64,000 nt of DNA. Origin: BJGV01 sp964194745. GTDB taxonomy: Bacteria; Pseudomonadota; Gammaproteobacteria; Burkholderiales; Nitrosomonadaceae. Positions 18,605-27,639 of this stretch are shown in pieces. The DNA is taken from positions 1,550,001-1,614,000 of the forward strand of contig OZ252054.1 in the NCBI GenBank assembly GCA_965248035.1, in the 5' to 3' direction. Made by a program: the position numbers and the translations under genes. The notes beneath the pieces are model-generated. The model did not search any database and had not been told where the DNA came from. It was given only the letters and a program-made list of their open reading frames with translations. Within the stretch, counting starts at the first letter, position 1. Every line of letters begins with the position of its first letter.

Positions 18605-18916
18605 TACTGTTCCATATCCGTTTAAAAAATATTTTGTTCCAACACCGTATGGACCAAAAAGAAAGGTGCTTCGTAACAAGCCTATTACCCGAACATGTAA
18701 TGCAGGGGACTACGGATACTTGGAGTTGATTATAAACTTAATCGAACTCGGAATTATGGCAAAAAATAGCTAGACTGCCTGTATAAGCTGTTCTCTGTTT
18801 CGAGTCCATGTCGAATGGTCAACCACGATTCGAATATTGAACGCCTGCTTAGCGTTTAAAGTGTACAACATGCAGCACGCTACTGAATTGGCATAGGGTG
18901 TCCAGTTAAGAGCGCA

Positions 18917-19660
18917 TTACTTGATGACTTTATTGAGCTGGATTGCCTCAGTTCGCTTGTTTTTTCGGACACGAATATTTAATAGCTCAATACTTAAAGA
19001 AAACACCATTGCAAAGTAGATGTAGCTCTTAGGTACGAACACGTCAAAACCTTCTGCCACTAATGTGATGCCTATAAGCAAAAGGAATGAAAAAGCTAGC
19101 ATTTTGATTGTTGGATGCCTATCAACAAATTCACCAATTGGTTTTACAGCGAACATCATCACAGCAACGGATATGACAATTGCGATAACCATTATGGATA
19201 CATTATTTACAAGACCTATCGCCGTGACCACAGAATCAAAAGAAAAAACAAGATCCAATAAAGCAATTTGAAATAGGATTGCCATAAATCCGCTTGTAGC
19301 GATGCTTGGCTGGCTTACGTGTACGATTTCCAAACTGTTATGTATTTCATGTGTAGATTTTGTCAGAAGGAATAATCCTCCCAGAATTAAAACAAAATCA
19401 CGTCCCGAAATGTCATTGCCAAATATTGAAAACCAGAGATATGTCAACTTTGTAATCTGGACAATACTAAATAGCAATGCAAGTCGCATAAGCATTGCCA
19501 AGCCCAAACCAATTTGTCTTGCACTATTTCGTTGTTGCTCAGGTAATCTTCCAACCAGTATCGAGATAAAAATAATGTTGTCGATACCTAATACGATCTG
19601 CAGAGCAATCAATGTGCTTACAGCAATCCATGCTTCTGGGTTTACTACCCATTCAAACAT
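18917..19660 (-). CDS. TerC-family integral membrane protein
   Basis: A 247-residue polytopic protein with about seven hydrophobic segments and the TerC hallmark acidic residues in ALQIVLGIDNIIFIS (near residue 20) and DLVFSFDSVVTAIGL (near 135). Members are implicated in metal (manganese) export or tellurite resistance. The C-terminal part is basic and cytoplasmic. No ter operon is present and the gene stands alone between intergenic regions of more than 200 bp. Intact. Confidence 0.88.
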   Translation of the reverse strand: MFEWVVNPEAWIAVSTLIALQIVLGIDNIIFISILVGRLPEQQRNSARQIGLGLAMLMRLALLFSIVQITKLTYLWFSIFGNDISGRDFVLILGGLFLLTKSTHEIHNSLEIVHVSQPSIATSGFMAILFQIALLDLVFSFDSVVTAIGLVNNVSIMVIAIVISVAVMMFAVKPIGEFVDRHPTIKMLAFSFLLLIGITLVAEGFDVFVPKSYIYFAMVFSLSIELLNIRVRKNKRTEAIQLNKVIK

Positions 19661-20143
19661 GTTTTCCTCATTTATATTGAGTACGAAAAGGCTGGCGTAA
19701 AATGCTATACATATTTTCTATCGTTGCCACGAACACTTGTTAGCCAGAAATGTAGCATGAGTGTAAATTCTACTCCATCTGTGTAGGTTATCTTAAGTGT
19801 TTAAGGTGCGTTTCGTTATCCCATAGCTTGATCGGCCACTGGTGCGACCTAATTACTGAGCAAGAATTATCCGACGTGATTATCGAAAGGAGACATAGGG
19901 GAATGGGCTTGTTCAAGACTAAGTGTATCTCCACCTACTCCCCTTGTTGTAAAAGAACACATATTTTTCTACTCGGTTGAGCGTCTGTTTTGTGCCAAAA
20001 GCAGACATTCATATTGGAAGTAAATTTTGTTTCATTTACACTAACTGGCGCTAATACTTATCACATGGCAGGTGATAGCAAATACTTCAAATACTTTGTA
20101 GTGTTAAAATGTGATTTGAACCTTAAAGCCACCAAGGTAGGGT
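19661..20143. other. Intergenic region with hairpin repeat
   Basis: 483 bp without a credible gene; contains the dispersed hairpin repeat at 19981-20010. Confidence 0.45.
19981..20010. repeat. Dispersed hairpin repeat, copy 5
   Basis: GCGTCTGTTTTGTGCCAAAA then GCAGACATTC: opposite orientation of the loop (GTGCCA) relative to the copies after 37 kb. Confidence 0.7.
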
Positions 20144-20404
20144 ATGAAATGTGATCATGTCAAAGTGTTAGACCTTGCTCGTGAGGGAAGCTGGGACGAG
20201 GCTCATAAATTAGTACAACAATATTCTGATGAATTGTCCTGTCTTATTCATGCTTACCTACATCGAGTAGACGGCAATATAAGCAATGCTAAATACTGGT
20301 ATAAACGTGTTGGCGTTGATATGCCAAACAATAATCTAGAAGATGAACTAAATCGTTTGTATGAGATGACCGACAAACCAAAGAAAGATCATTCGAAGTC
20401 GTGA
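20144..20404 (+). CDS. Small conserved hypothetical protein (86 aa)
   Basis: A soluble 86-residue protein, AREGSWDEAHKLVQQYSDEL then SCLIHAYLHRVDGNISNAKY, with a basic tail. The helix-turn-helix-like pattern resembles a single TPR-type pair, and this short protein is recurrent in proteobacteria as far as I recall, with no established function. It lies between two hairpin repeat copies, and the right-hand copy begins 19 bp after its stop. Confidence 0.75.
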   Translation: MKCDHVKVLDLAREGSWDEAHKLVQQYSDELSCLIHAYLHRVDGNISNAKYWYKRVGVDMPNNNLEDELNRLYEMTDKPKKDHSKS

Positions 20405-20422
20405 TCTGGCAGTTGATATTGC

Positions 20423-20450
20423 ATGTCTGCTTTGTGCCAAAAACGGACAT
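20423..20450. repeat. Dispersed hairpin repeat, copy 6
   Basis: ATGTCTGCTTTGTGCCAAAA then ACGGACAT, just after the stop of the small conserved gene. Confidence 0.7.
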
Positions 20451-20664
20451 TTAAAAACTGTCAATTTACATTACTTATCGACAAAAATAATTAAATTATT
20501 TTCAATATCAGGGTTTAATGAAATAGATTATTTTCATAAAACTGGTATCTATTTTTTAATAACAATATCATTTTTGTTTAATTCGTTTAGTAAAAAAGCT
20601 AAAAAATATTTGCTTGCAAGTCTTATTATTTTTGGGCGGCGTTAAAAAATTAACCGGAATTTTG

Positions 20665-21351
20665 TTATTGTATTGGAAAATCAAAGTAGTGATCTGGGTA
20701 TGGCTCGTTTTCCAAGGTAAAGTGCCACCACTCTTCATTAAGTGGCTTAAAGCCATGTTTGCTCATCACATTGTATAGAAGCACTCTATTAGCGCGTTGT
20801 TGCGACGTTACTATAGAGCTTTGTGGCCACGAGCTTGGGCTAAAAAAATCCCAGTTTGTGCCCATATCCAGCTCAACTAGTTCAGTATCGCCTAAAAAGA
20901 CAATCGTTACATCCACGGCGCTACCCCTGGAATGACCGGATCTATCAGCAATATAACCTTCGGTAAATAAATTTGCTTTATCAACTTCAGGGTAATATTT
21001 TAGTTTCATTTTTATATCGTTCAAGTCTTTTGCCCAGCGCACAAAATGATCAACAGCACGCTGTGGCCGATACGCGTCATAAACTTTCAAACTAAGCCCA
21101 AAGGCTGCGAGTTCGGTTTGAGCACTTTTAAGCGCCTCAGCAGCTTGCGTTGTGAGTAAGGCTTTAGGGCTTTCGTAACCATCGATGCGTTCTCCAACAA
21201 AGTTGTCAGAAGTGTAATAGCGAATATCCAGTTTGATGGTAGGAATAAACGTTTCAAGCTCGACAAAACCATCAGATAAATCCTTAGCAATAACGCTGTT
21301 AAAGACTATGTAGCCTATAATAATAAAAAACCAAATTACTCTTTTGCACAT
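20665..21351 (-). CDS. D-alanyl-D-alanine dipeptidase (VanX/DdpX family)
   Basis: Zinc dipeptidase that splits D-Ala-D-Ala. The 228-residue product has an N-terminal hydrophobic signal (residues 5-20), so it is probably periplasmic and scavenges murein dipeptide, like DdpX-type enzymes, rather than conferring glycopeptide resistance. Zinc ligands are His140 and Asp147 in SGHSRGSAVD and His210 in EEWWHF, with Glu207 as base; Arg95 in YDAYRPQ is the conserved substrate residue. No vanHA or peptide-transport genes are adjacent. Confidence 0.88.
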   Translation of the reverse strand: MCKRVIWFFIIIGYIVFNSVIAKDLSDGFVELETFIPTIKLDIRYYTSDNFVGERIDGYESPKALLTTQAAEALKSAQTELAAFGLSLKVYDAYRPQRAVDHFVRWAKDLNDIKMKLKYYPEVDKANLFTEGYIADRSGHSRGSAVDVTIVFLGDTELVELDMGTNWDFFSPSSWPQSSIVTSQQRANRVLLYNVMSKHGFKPLNEEWWHFTLENEPYPDHYFDFPIQ

Positions 21352-22021
21352 TTTAGATTTGCGTCTCCCAACAGTTGAAATTCTTGATTTCGAGCGCTGG
21401 ATTTACTCCAGGCTAAACCGATTTCACAATAATATTACTTTATCCTTTATCTTTTGTTTGGACTTTAGTATTTTTTATACCCCATTGTTCACTACTATTT
21501 GTACCTATAGAAAGATTGGTATTTCTCATCGTTCCTTGATGTGTTAGTTGGCAGGATTTTTCTGCAATATATCTACTAAGTGCCAATAGCAGATATTCAG
21601 AAGATCAATTAATGATGACAAGACACGAAAAAAAGTGTCAGTTATTTTTACACTTGTTTTCCCTTCATTGGTGTTGGGCAGTGTCGATGGAGCGCGTAGA
21701 TGAACTCAAGCTACTGATGGATATGAGGAAGTTGATGAAGTGCGACTTACCTAATAGGGTTATCATTGACTTCGCGTCCGGCCCGCGTATCAAGGCCAAA
21801 CCGATAATAAATGGTCGCAATAGCTCGCTACGTGGTATAATGACAATGCAAAGGTTGTCGAAAAGGCGGACTTACCAAGTTGGTGACTAAATAGCCGCAG
21901 AGGTTAGCGTGGCTAGTTGCTGTTAGAAAGCATTTTCTGCATAAGTTTGTAATGGAACGTTGATTGAAAAAGTGGCAGCACTCTACATCCTATTCACATA
22001 AATATTTCTAGTAATGAACCT
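21352..22021. other. Intergenic region
   Basis: 670 bp with no gene I can support. A degenerate hairpin repeat is at 21569-21600. An open frame at 21612-21890 encodes a Cys/His-rich N terminus and no recognisable domain; I regard it as chance or decayed. Confidence 0.4.
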
Positions 22022-22285
22022 ATGAATGAAATTTTGCAATTCCTAAAAAAGCATGGTGAGAAACTTGATATGGAAATTGCTGTAGCTACAGGCATCTCAC
22101 TTGCCAATGTACGCCTTCATTTGTCTGAGCTTGCTACCAAGGGAGAGATAATGACATGCCATTTGATTAGGCACGAGAAGGGCAAGACAATTGAGGGAAT
22201 AAGTTGCCGAATAGCAGGATATATTCCTCCTGCAGCACCTGGCAGGAAATCGAAGGCACAGTTGATGGGGGCTGATAAAAGTTGA
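22022..22285 (+). CDS. Small winged-helix DNA-binding protein (87 aa)
   Basis: An 87-residue protein in which residues 1-55 look like a helix-turn-helix: MNEILQFLKKHGEKLDMEIA, then ATGISLANVRLHLSELATKG with GEIMTCHLIRHEKGK as the wing. The C terminus IAGYIPPAAPGRKSK is a conserved, basic, Pro-rich tail. I recognise it as a FaeA-like or ArsR-like small regulator common in betaproteobacteria. No neighbour indicates a target. Confidence 0.72.
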   Translation: MNEILQFLKKHGEKLDMEIAVATGISLANVRLHLSELATKGEIMTCHLIRHEKGKTIEGISCRIAGYIPPAAPGRKSKAQLMGADKS

Positions 22286-22699
22286 GTGGTATTTAATCAA
22301 AACTTGTTGACAAGAACTAAAAAGCCCAGCGAGTAAAATCTGATCAATCAAACTATTCTAGTGGCTAAAGAAGCCAACGACCGCAACCCCACCATCTCCT
22401 CAACGGAGATCAAAACGGAATTCAGACTGCCCTGTGCTAAACAATACGGCGAATGATCCGTCGCCGAACGAAGTAGAGTTTGGATGACTACTTCAAGGCA
22501 GTCCCAATTCCGCCATTAGGTTGGTCCCAGTGTTAAAGGCAACAGCGAGGTTTTGGTTAGCAACACCAACAACTAGAGAAGGTGGTTCAGGGGTATACCC
22601 GAAAGAATGTCGAACGCTCCTGACAGCGTATTGGTTCGACCAGCGAAACCTTCAGCAAAACTCCGCCAGCTGAAACGATAATCGCGTCGTAATTCGTGT
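22286..22699. other. Degraded sequence without a readable gene
   Basis: About 410 bp. On the minus strand short pieces such as SLVVGVANQNLAVAFNTGTN are open but broken by stops in every frame, so it may be an old pseudogene I cannot identify. Confidence 0.3.
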
Positions 22700-22960
22700 T
22701 AACACCAATTCCCACGTCCCACCTTCCACCTCACGATAATCTTGAGTAACGCCTTTATTACTCTTATACATCAAGCCGAGCATATATTACGCAACTTCAT
22801 TTCCTTGTTCTGCCAAGGAATGCACTAATTTTTCTGCTTCCGCATAGTCGCGTACAAGGAAAGCTTTCTATGTGTCGAATAATGAACTGGCTATTGCTTG
22901 CGTAGTCGATACGTACAAAAATAGACAGATCAATAACACCTGTTTTAGTAAATCTCCCAT
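22700..22960 (-). pseudogene. Sel1-repeat protein pseudogene
   Basis: From an ATG at 22960 the frame gives a signal peptide (MGDLLKQVLLICLFLYVSTT) and the start of a Sel1 repeat: VRDYAEAEKLVHSLAEQGNE and YMLGLMYKSNKGVTQDYRE. Two in-frame stops (TAG after SSLFDT, TAA after NEVA) interrupt it, both one base from Gln codons, and the repeat array ends after one unit. It lies divergent to a second broken Sel1 gene 420 bp away. Confidence 0.65.
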
Positions 22961-23381
22961 TTTATCGCTACATTCGTATAGACCCGAACGCGTGTCATCC
23001 CTGATTTGTAGCCTTGCAGAGTAGCTTCAGAAAAATGACATGATTATCGTCAGCAAAGATGTTACTTCTCAAGTTATTACGCGCGGTTAAGAATCTTAGC
23101 ACCTAAGAATCATTAGCCTTCTAAAACGAGCGATATAGGTAATCTAAGCTGTAATAGGTACAAAAACAAGAATTGACCGCTTCTAACTAACAAATCAAAT
23201 CGTTAAAGCATCAGAAAAGGAACTGAGGCAGAAAAGCACTGTTCTTTTGTGATTTAAATAGCGTGGGCTATTTTACCATTTAACCATTCGACCAAATCGT
23301 CCGTTAACTCTCTAAACATTGCCCAAAGATGCGGCAGGCATTTTGCTCGGGTGAACGAGGATGAAACGGCACAAGGACACC
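22961..23381. other. Intergenic region between divergent Sel1 pseudogenes
   Basis: 421 bp, AT-rich, no open frame that resembles a gene. Confidence 0.4.
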
Positions 23382-24734
23382 ATGAAAAAAATAATTAAGA
23401 TCGTATTAATTTGCTTTGCTCTGCTGACGCTTCCTACTTTTGCTGGAAATTTTGAAGATGGGATGAAACTTTATGCTAGCAAGGACTACACCGGAGCAGC
23501 AGAACTTTTTAAGAAATCTGCCAAGCAAGGAATTGTAGAGGCACAGTACAACCTAGCGATCATATACGCCAGCGGCAAAGGGGTTACTCAGGACTATCAG
23601 CAGGCTGCAACTTGGTATCACAAGGCAGCTGAACAAGGGCATGCGCAAGCGCAATATAATTTGGGACTTTTGTATACGCCAGTGGACAAGGAGTTGCTCT
23701 AGACTACCAGCAGGCCGCAGCATGGTATCAAATGGCAGCTGAGCAAGGGCATGCGAAAGCGCAATACAACCTGGGACTCGCATACGCCAATGGCCAAGGA
23801 GTTACTCAGGATTACCGTCAGGCGGCGAATTGGTATCACAAGGCAGCCATGCAAGGGTATGCGCAAGCGCAATCGAATTTAGGCATCATGTATGACAAAG
23901 GTCTGGGGGTTGCCCAGGATTCCCGTCAGGCAGCGAATTGGTATCACAAGGCAGTCATGCAAGGGTATGCGAAAGCACAATCGAATTTAGGTGTCATGTA
24001 CGTAAAAGGCCAAGGAGTTACACAAGACTTCCATGAAGCCGCAATCTGGTGGTACAAAGCAGCTAAGCAGGGGTATGCAAAAGCACAATCGAATTTAGGT
24101 GTCATGTACGTAAAAGGCCAAGGAGTTACACAAGACTTCCAGAAAGCTGCACTATGGTTTCGCAAGGCAGCTGAACAGAAACATGCTTTAGGACTTATGT
24201 ACGTGAAGGACCTAGGAATTACACTAGTGGACTACCAGCAGGATGCTATTTGGTGGCGTAAGGCAGCCGAAGAAGGATATGCAAACGCGCAATCAAATTT
24301 GGGCGTCATGTACGCCAAGGGGCCAGGGAGTTAAGCAGGATTACCAACAGGCGGTGACTTGGTATCGCATGGCAGCGAATCAGGGATATGCTAAAGCGCA
24401 ATTAAACTTGGGCGTCATGTACGACAAAGGTCAGGGAGTTAAGCAGGATTACAACCAGGCCGTAGCTTGGTACCATAAGGCAGCCGAGCAGGGATACGCA
24501 AAGGCCCAAGACAACTTAAGTATCATGTACTATGAAGGACTAGGTGTTACATAGGACTACGTAAAAGCACACATATTGTGGAAACTTGGGAGTGTAAATA
24601 GCGATGTGAATTCACTCAAGAATTCCTCTAAGTATCGAAGTGTTGCGGAAGATAAAGTAAAAATATATAACAGAGACATAGTGACAAGTAAGCTAGCAGA
24701 AAAAGTCGCATTTAAGAAAATTAGGACAAATTAA
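23382..24734 (+). pseudogene. Secreted Sel1/TPR-repeat protein, frameshifted and interrupted
   Basis: Starts MKKIIKIVLICFALLTLPTF with a signal peptide cleaved near FAG, followed by some ten 36-residue Sel1 repeats of the form A.AQ.NLG.MY..GQGV.QDY.QA..WY.KAA.QG. Three lesions break it: a 2-bp TA duplication near 23674 (LLYTPVDKELL then stop), one extra G near 24318 (MYAKGPGS then stop) and a TAG in place of Gln at about 24553 (GLGVT then stop). The tail after the last repeat runs to 24734 and is Lys/Ser-rich. Sel1 proteins mediate protein contacts; the target is unknown. Confidence 0.8.
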
Positions 24735-25480
24735 CTATCTGACTTTCTCAGACTGGCATGATAGATTTGTACAAGCCGATTAATTCTTTTATATGTCAAT
24801 TTGTGTCGGCATCACACCGTGTCTTACCAACATAGCTGCTAGACTTCTGTTTTCAGTAGAAAATTCAGGAGAAAATTTGTCTTGACTTTTTGCAGTAATC
24901 CACATTTGTTACTACAATTGCATAATCATCTCGGGCAAACCCGCATGCATCCTAATTGTGTAAATAACTATATGTTTTACATGAAGAAATTTTAAGTTCA
25001 AAAATTAATCTAACTAGGAAATATCCTTATGAAAGGGCAGCTTAAGGAGTATAAATTCAAACAATCCACAAACTTATCCACAGTAACTGTGGATAAGGAA
25101 ATTTGACAAAGAAATGTATTTTACCGGATCAGATAGAGTCTTTCTTCGTGGAATGGTATCGGAATAATTTTCACACCATTATTAAACCCATAGCGTGATG
25201 TAATTTAAATAAATGTTTCCATAGCAAGGGAATAACCTTCCTGGAGAAGCATTGCTCAATGGAAGCTATCTCTATACCATATGATTTTATTGATACTCAA
25301 ATAACAAGCTCATTAACCCAGACTCAACTTAGAACGTGACAATACAGAATACGTCGACATTTTTTGTTTTGCTATTATTTATGGTAGCTGGGTTGTGACT
25401 ATTATGATCTAATCTAGGTTATTAACTCCCAATGTTACTTGTACGAGGTCTTGCTGCTAATCTAATAAGAGGTGACTACC
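24735..25480. other. AT-rich intergenic region with inverted DnaA-box pair
   Basis: 746 bp without a gene. Its notable element is the inverted pair of DnaA-box sequences at 25074-25096. The rest is AT-rich with no repeats I recognise. Confidence 0.5.
25074..25096. promoter_or_regulatory. Inverted pair of consensus DnaA boxes
   Basis: TTATCCACA at 25074-25082 and its exact complement TGTGGATAA at 25088-25096, 5 bp apart, extended to 10-bp arms. Both match the consensus DnaA box perfectly. Only one pair is visible, and no dnaA, dnaN, gidA or parAB gene is near, so this is not evidence of an origin; a DnaA-binding or simple palindromic site is as far as the sequence goes. Confidence 0.5.
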
Positions 25481-25933
25481 ATGATAGAAAACTTCCGGGG
25501 TGACGAAGGATTTAAAAGGCTAGTCGAAGAAATTCTTAAACAAAAGATTGTTTTTGATAATGAGGAACTAGCTAATGCTTTGGCACAGTCGTGTTTCCTG
25601 TTTAATCACGCTCCGAATTCCACAATCATTTCTCATAATGGAACTGATAACGATTTTTGTCTTATTATCAGTGGCCACGTATCTATACAAATTGATGGCA
25701 AAGAAATTGCACAGCGAGTTTCTGGCGACTACGTTGGTGAAATGGCGGTGATTGATCCAACCTGTCTGAGATCAGCAGATGTAGTGTCAATTGATGAAGT
25801 TACTGTGGCGCGTATTACAGAGCTCGCCTTCAGTTCGCTGGCAGACAAATACCCTCAACTTTGGAGAATCCTAGCTTTGGAACTTGGAGCTAGGCTTCGC
25901 CAACTCACTGAAAGTGTTTTCGCTCAAAAGTAA
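25481..25933 (+). CDS. Cyclic-nucleotide-binding domain protein
   Basis: A 150-residue single-domain protein with the cNMP fold: DNDFCLIISGHVSIQIDG near residue 60, then GDYVGEMAVIDPTCLRSADV near 85-105, which is the phosphate-binding cassette region, although the usual RxA core is altered (R-S-A-D). No DNA-binding domain follows. I prefer ATG 25481, with AAGAGG 8 bp upstream, over GTG 25472. It could sense cAMP or cGMP from a cyclase such as the broken one at 27640-29811, but that link is only a suggestion. Confidence 0.8.
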   Translation: MIENFRGDEGFKRLVEEILKQKIVFDNEELANALAQSCFLFNHAPNSTIISHNGTDNDFCLIISGHVSIQIDGKEIAQRVSGDYVGEMAVIDPTCLRSADVVSIDEVTVARITELAFSSLADKYPQLWRILALELGARLRQLTESVFAQK

Positions 25934-26330
25934 AGTTTTGCAACATGAAAAAGATAGGCTTGCCTGAATCAGGCACTGCTAACCCATCCACCCTATTAAC
26001 CCTACTACCCGTTTCCTAGATCACGGTATATAGATTCTTTTAGGCCTTTGTTTTCCCTTCGTCCTCCAATTTCAGCATTTCTAATAAAACGTTGGTTTCT
26101 CTTTTCAGTTTGCTTTGGGGGCGATCGTGCGGCTTTTCTACGTGCTGTACCCCTAAAGCTGCCATTTGATGGCATATAAAGGTATCATCATTTACTTAGC
26201 CTGCGTAAGAGAGTACCCAAAGAGTGTGATTTACGGCAGGTCCCTCACCAATATTAATGAGAACTAGGTTTATCTATGAACTATACCGTGCCCCGACGAT
26301 CTTAGTTCTTAACGCATAGGAGAAGATTCC
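25934..26330. other. Intergenic region
   Basis: 397 bp; nothing recognisable apart from an AGGAG ribosome site for msrB at 26319-26323. Confidence 0.45.
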
Positions 26331-26849
26331 ATGAAACGACGAGTTCTACTAAAAAGTCTCACTACGCTTGCTATCTTGCCCCTAATTGCGGCATGTTCTC
26401 GAGGGCAGGCGATCGCAAGTACCACGAATACGGTTATCCCTCTAGACAAGCCAAATGAGGCATGGCTCAAATCGCTCTCACCTGAGGCCTATCAGGTGCT
26501 GTTTGAGGAGGATACCGAGCGCCCGAGTACCAGCGCGCTAAATTATGAGGATCGGGATGGTGTCTTTATTTGTGCCGCATGCTATCTGCCGCTGTTTGAA
26601 AGTGCATATAAATACGAAAGCGGCACCGGTTGGCCTAGTTTTAGCCAACCTATTGCAGGTCACGTAGAAACAAAGCGCGACTTTAAGATGATCATACCAC
26701 GCACCGAATACCACTGCGCGCGATGTGGTGGACACCAAGGGCATTTATTTAATGACGGCCCACCACCGCGCAGAGAACGCTGGTGCAACAACGGCGTAGC
26801 GCTACGATTCGTACCAGATGGAAAACCACTACCAGCACTTAGGAGTTGA
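26331..26849 (+). CDS. msrB: Peptide methionine-R-sulfoxide reductase MsrB, exported
   Basis: Reduces methionine-R-sulfoxide in proteins. The 172-residue product carries a signal ending LIAAC (lipoprotein-type), so it likely works on the periplasmic side. Zinc-binding pairs CAAC and CARC are present, GTGWPSF near residue 103 is the family motif, and the catalytic Cys lies in RWCNNGVALRF (family RxCxNSxxLxF, with G for S here). MsrA follows on the same strand; the two stereospecific enzymes form a repair pair. Confidence 0.93.
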   Translation: MKRRVLLKSLTTLAILPLIAACSRGQAIASTTNTVIPLDKPNEAWLKSLSPEAYQVLFEEDTERPSTSALNYEDRDGVFICAACYLPLFESAYKYESGTGWPSFSQPIAGHVETKRDFKMIIPRTEYHCARCGGHQGHLFNDGPPPRRERWCNNGVALRFVPDGKPLPALRS

Positions 26850-26884
26850 TCCTGACAAGAGTCAACCCATTTACCTTCTGCAAG

Positions 26885-27526
26885 ATGGCTAGTAGCTATG
26901 TAGTAATTCTCGGCAGTGTAGCAGCACTTACCATACTTGCCGCGTGTGAACAGATAGATGCCCAAAGCATGAGCACAACTGACAGCCAATCAACTCATTC
27001 AACGATGGGTATTGCCACCTTCGCTGGCGGTTGCTTCTGGTGTACTGAGGCGGATTTCGACAAATTGCCAGGAGTGATATCCACTACTTCCGGTTACGCT
27101 GGGGGTACAGTAATCAACCCGACCTACAAGCAAGTATCCTCCGGTTCCACTGGGCACATTGAGGTAGTACGGATAAAATTCGATCCTGCCAAAACTAATT
27201 TCACTAAACTATTGGAGGCATACTGGCTAACGATCGATCCACTTACACCCAATCGCCAATTCTGCGATGGTGGCCCGCAATACCGAAGCGCGATCTTCTA
27301 TCATGATAACAACCAGAAAAAACAAGCCGAAGCATCCAAGGTTAAACTAGCTGCTTCTGGTCGTTTTAGTCAACCTATTGTGACCGAGATATTACCTGCA
27401 ACAGAGTTCTATCCAGCAGAAGAATATCATCAGAATTATTACATCAAGAATCCAATCCGTTATGCATACTACCGCAGTGGCTGTGGTCGGGATGGACGCC
27501 TGGAAGAAGTGTGGGGTAAAATGTAA
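26885..27526 (+). CDS. msrA: Peptide methionine-S-sulfoxide reductase MsrA, exported
   Basis: Reduces methionine-S-sulfoxide. Catalytic motif AGGCFWCTEADF lies about 45 residues after the start, and GYAGG, EYHQNYY and the C-terminal Cys in SGCGRDG are present. I choose ATG 26885, which gives a lipoprotein signal with lipobox LAAC; the frame can also be entered at the TTG at 26846 that overlaps the msrB stop, but this would add a non-conserved leader. Both enzymes are exported, which fits repair of oxidised envelope proteins in an organism generating reactive nitrogen or oxygen. Confidence 0.9.
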   Translation: MASSYVVILGSVAALTILAACEQIDAQSMSTTDSQSTHSTMGIATFAGGCFWCTEADFDKLPGVISTTSGYAGGTVINPTYKQVSSGSTGHIEVVRIKFDPAKTNFTKLLEAYWLTIDPLTPNRQFCDGGPQYRSAIFYHDNNQKKQAEASKVKLAASGRFSQPIVTEILPATEFYPAEEYHQNYYIKNPIRYAYYRSGCGRDGRLEEVWGKM

Positions 27527-27639
27527 TATCCTCAAAATTATGAACAGATAATTGTGAGCTTGATGAACAATAGCAATGAGGAATGTAAATAGGGGCGCTA
27601 ATTTACAGCCATGAGAACAAAGAAATTTGAGCGCTATGT

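Noticed and set aside
20665..21351. Vancomycin resistance determinant
   Set aside because: VanX-like protein has a signal peptide and no vanH/vanA partners; more likely a cell-wall dipeptide scavenging enzyme.
25000..25100. Replication origin at the paired DnaA boxes
   Set aside because: Only one pair of boxes and no neighbouring dnaA, dnaN, rpmH, gidA or parAB genes; recorded as a site only.
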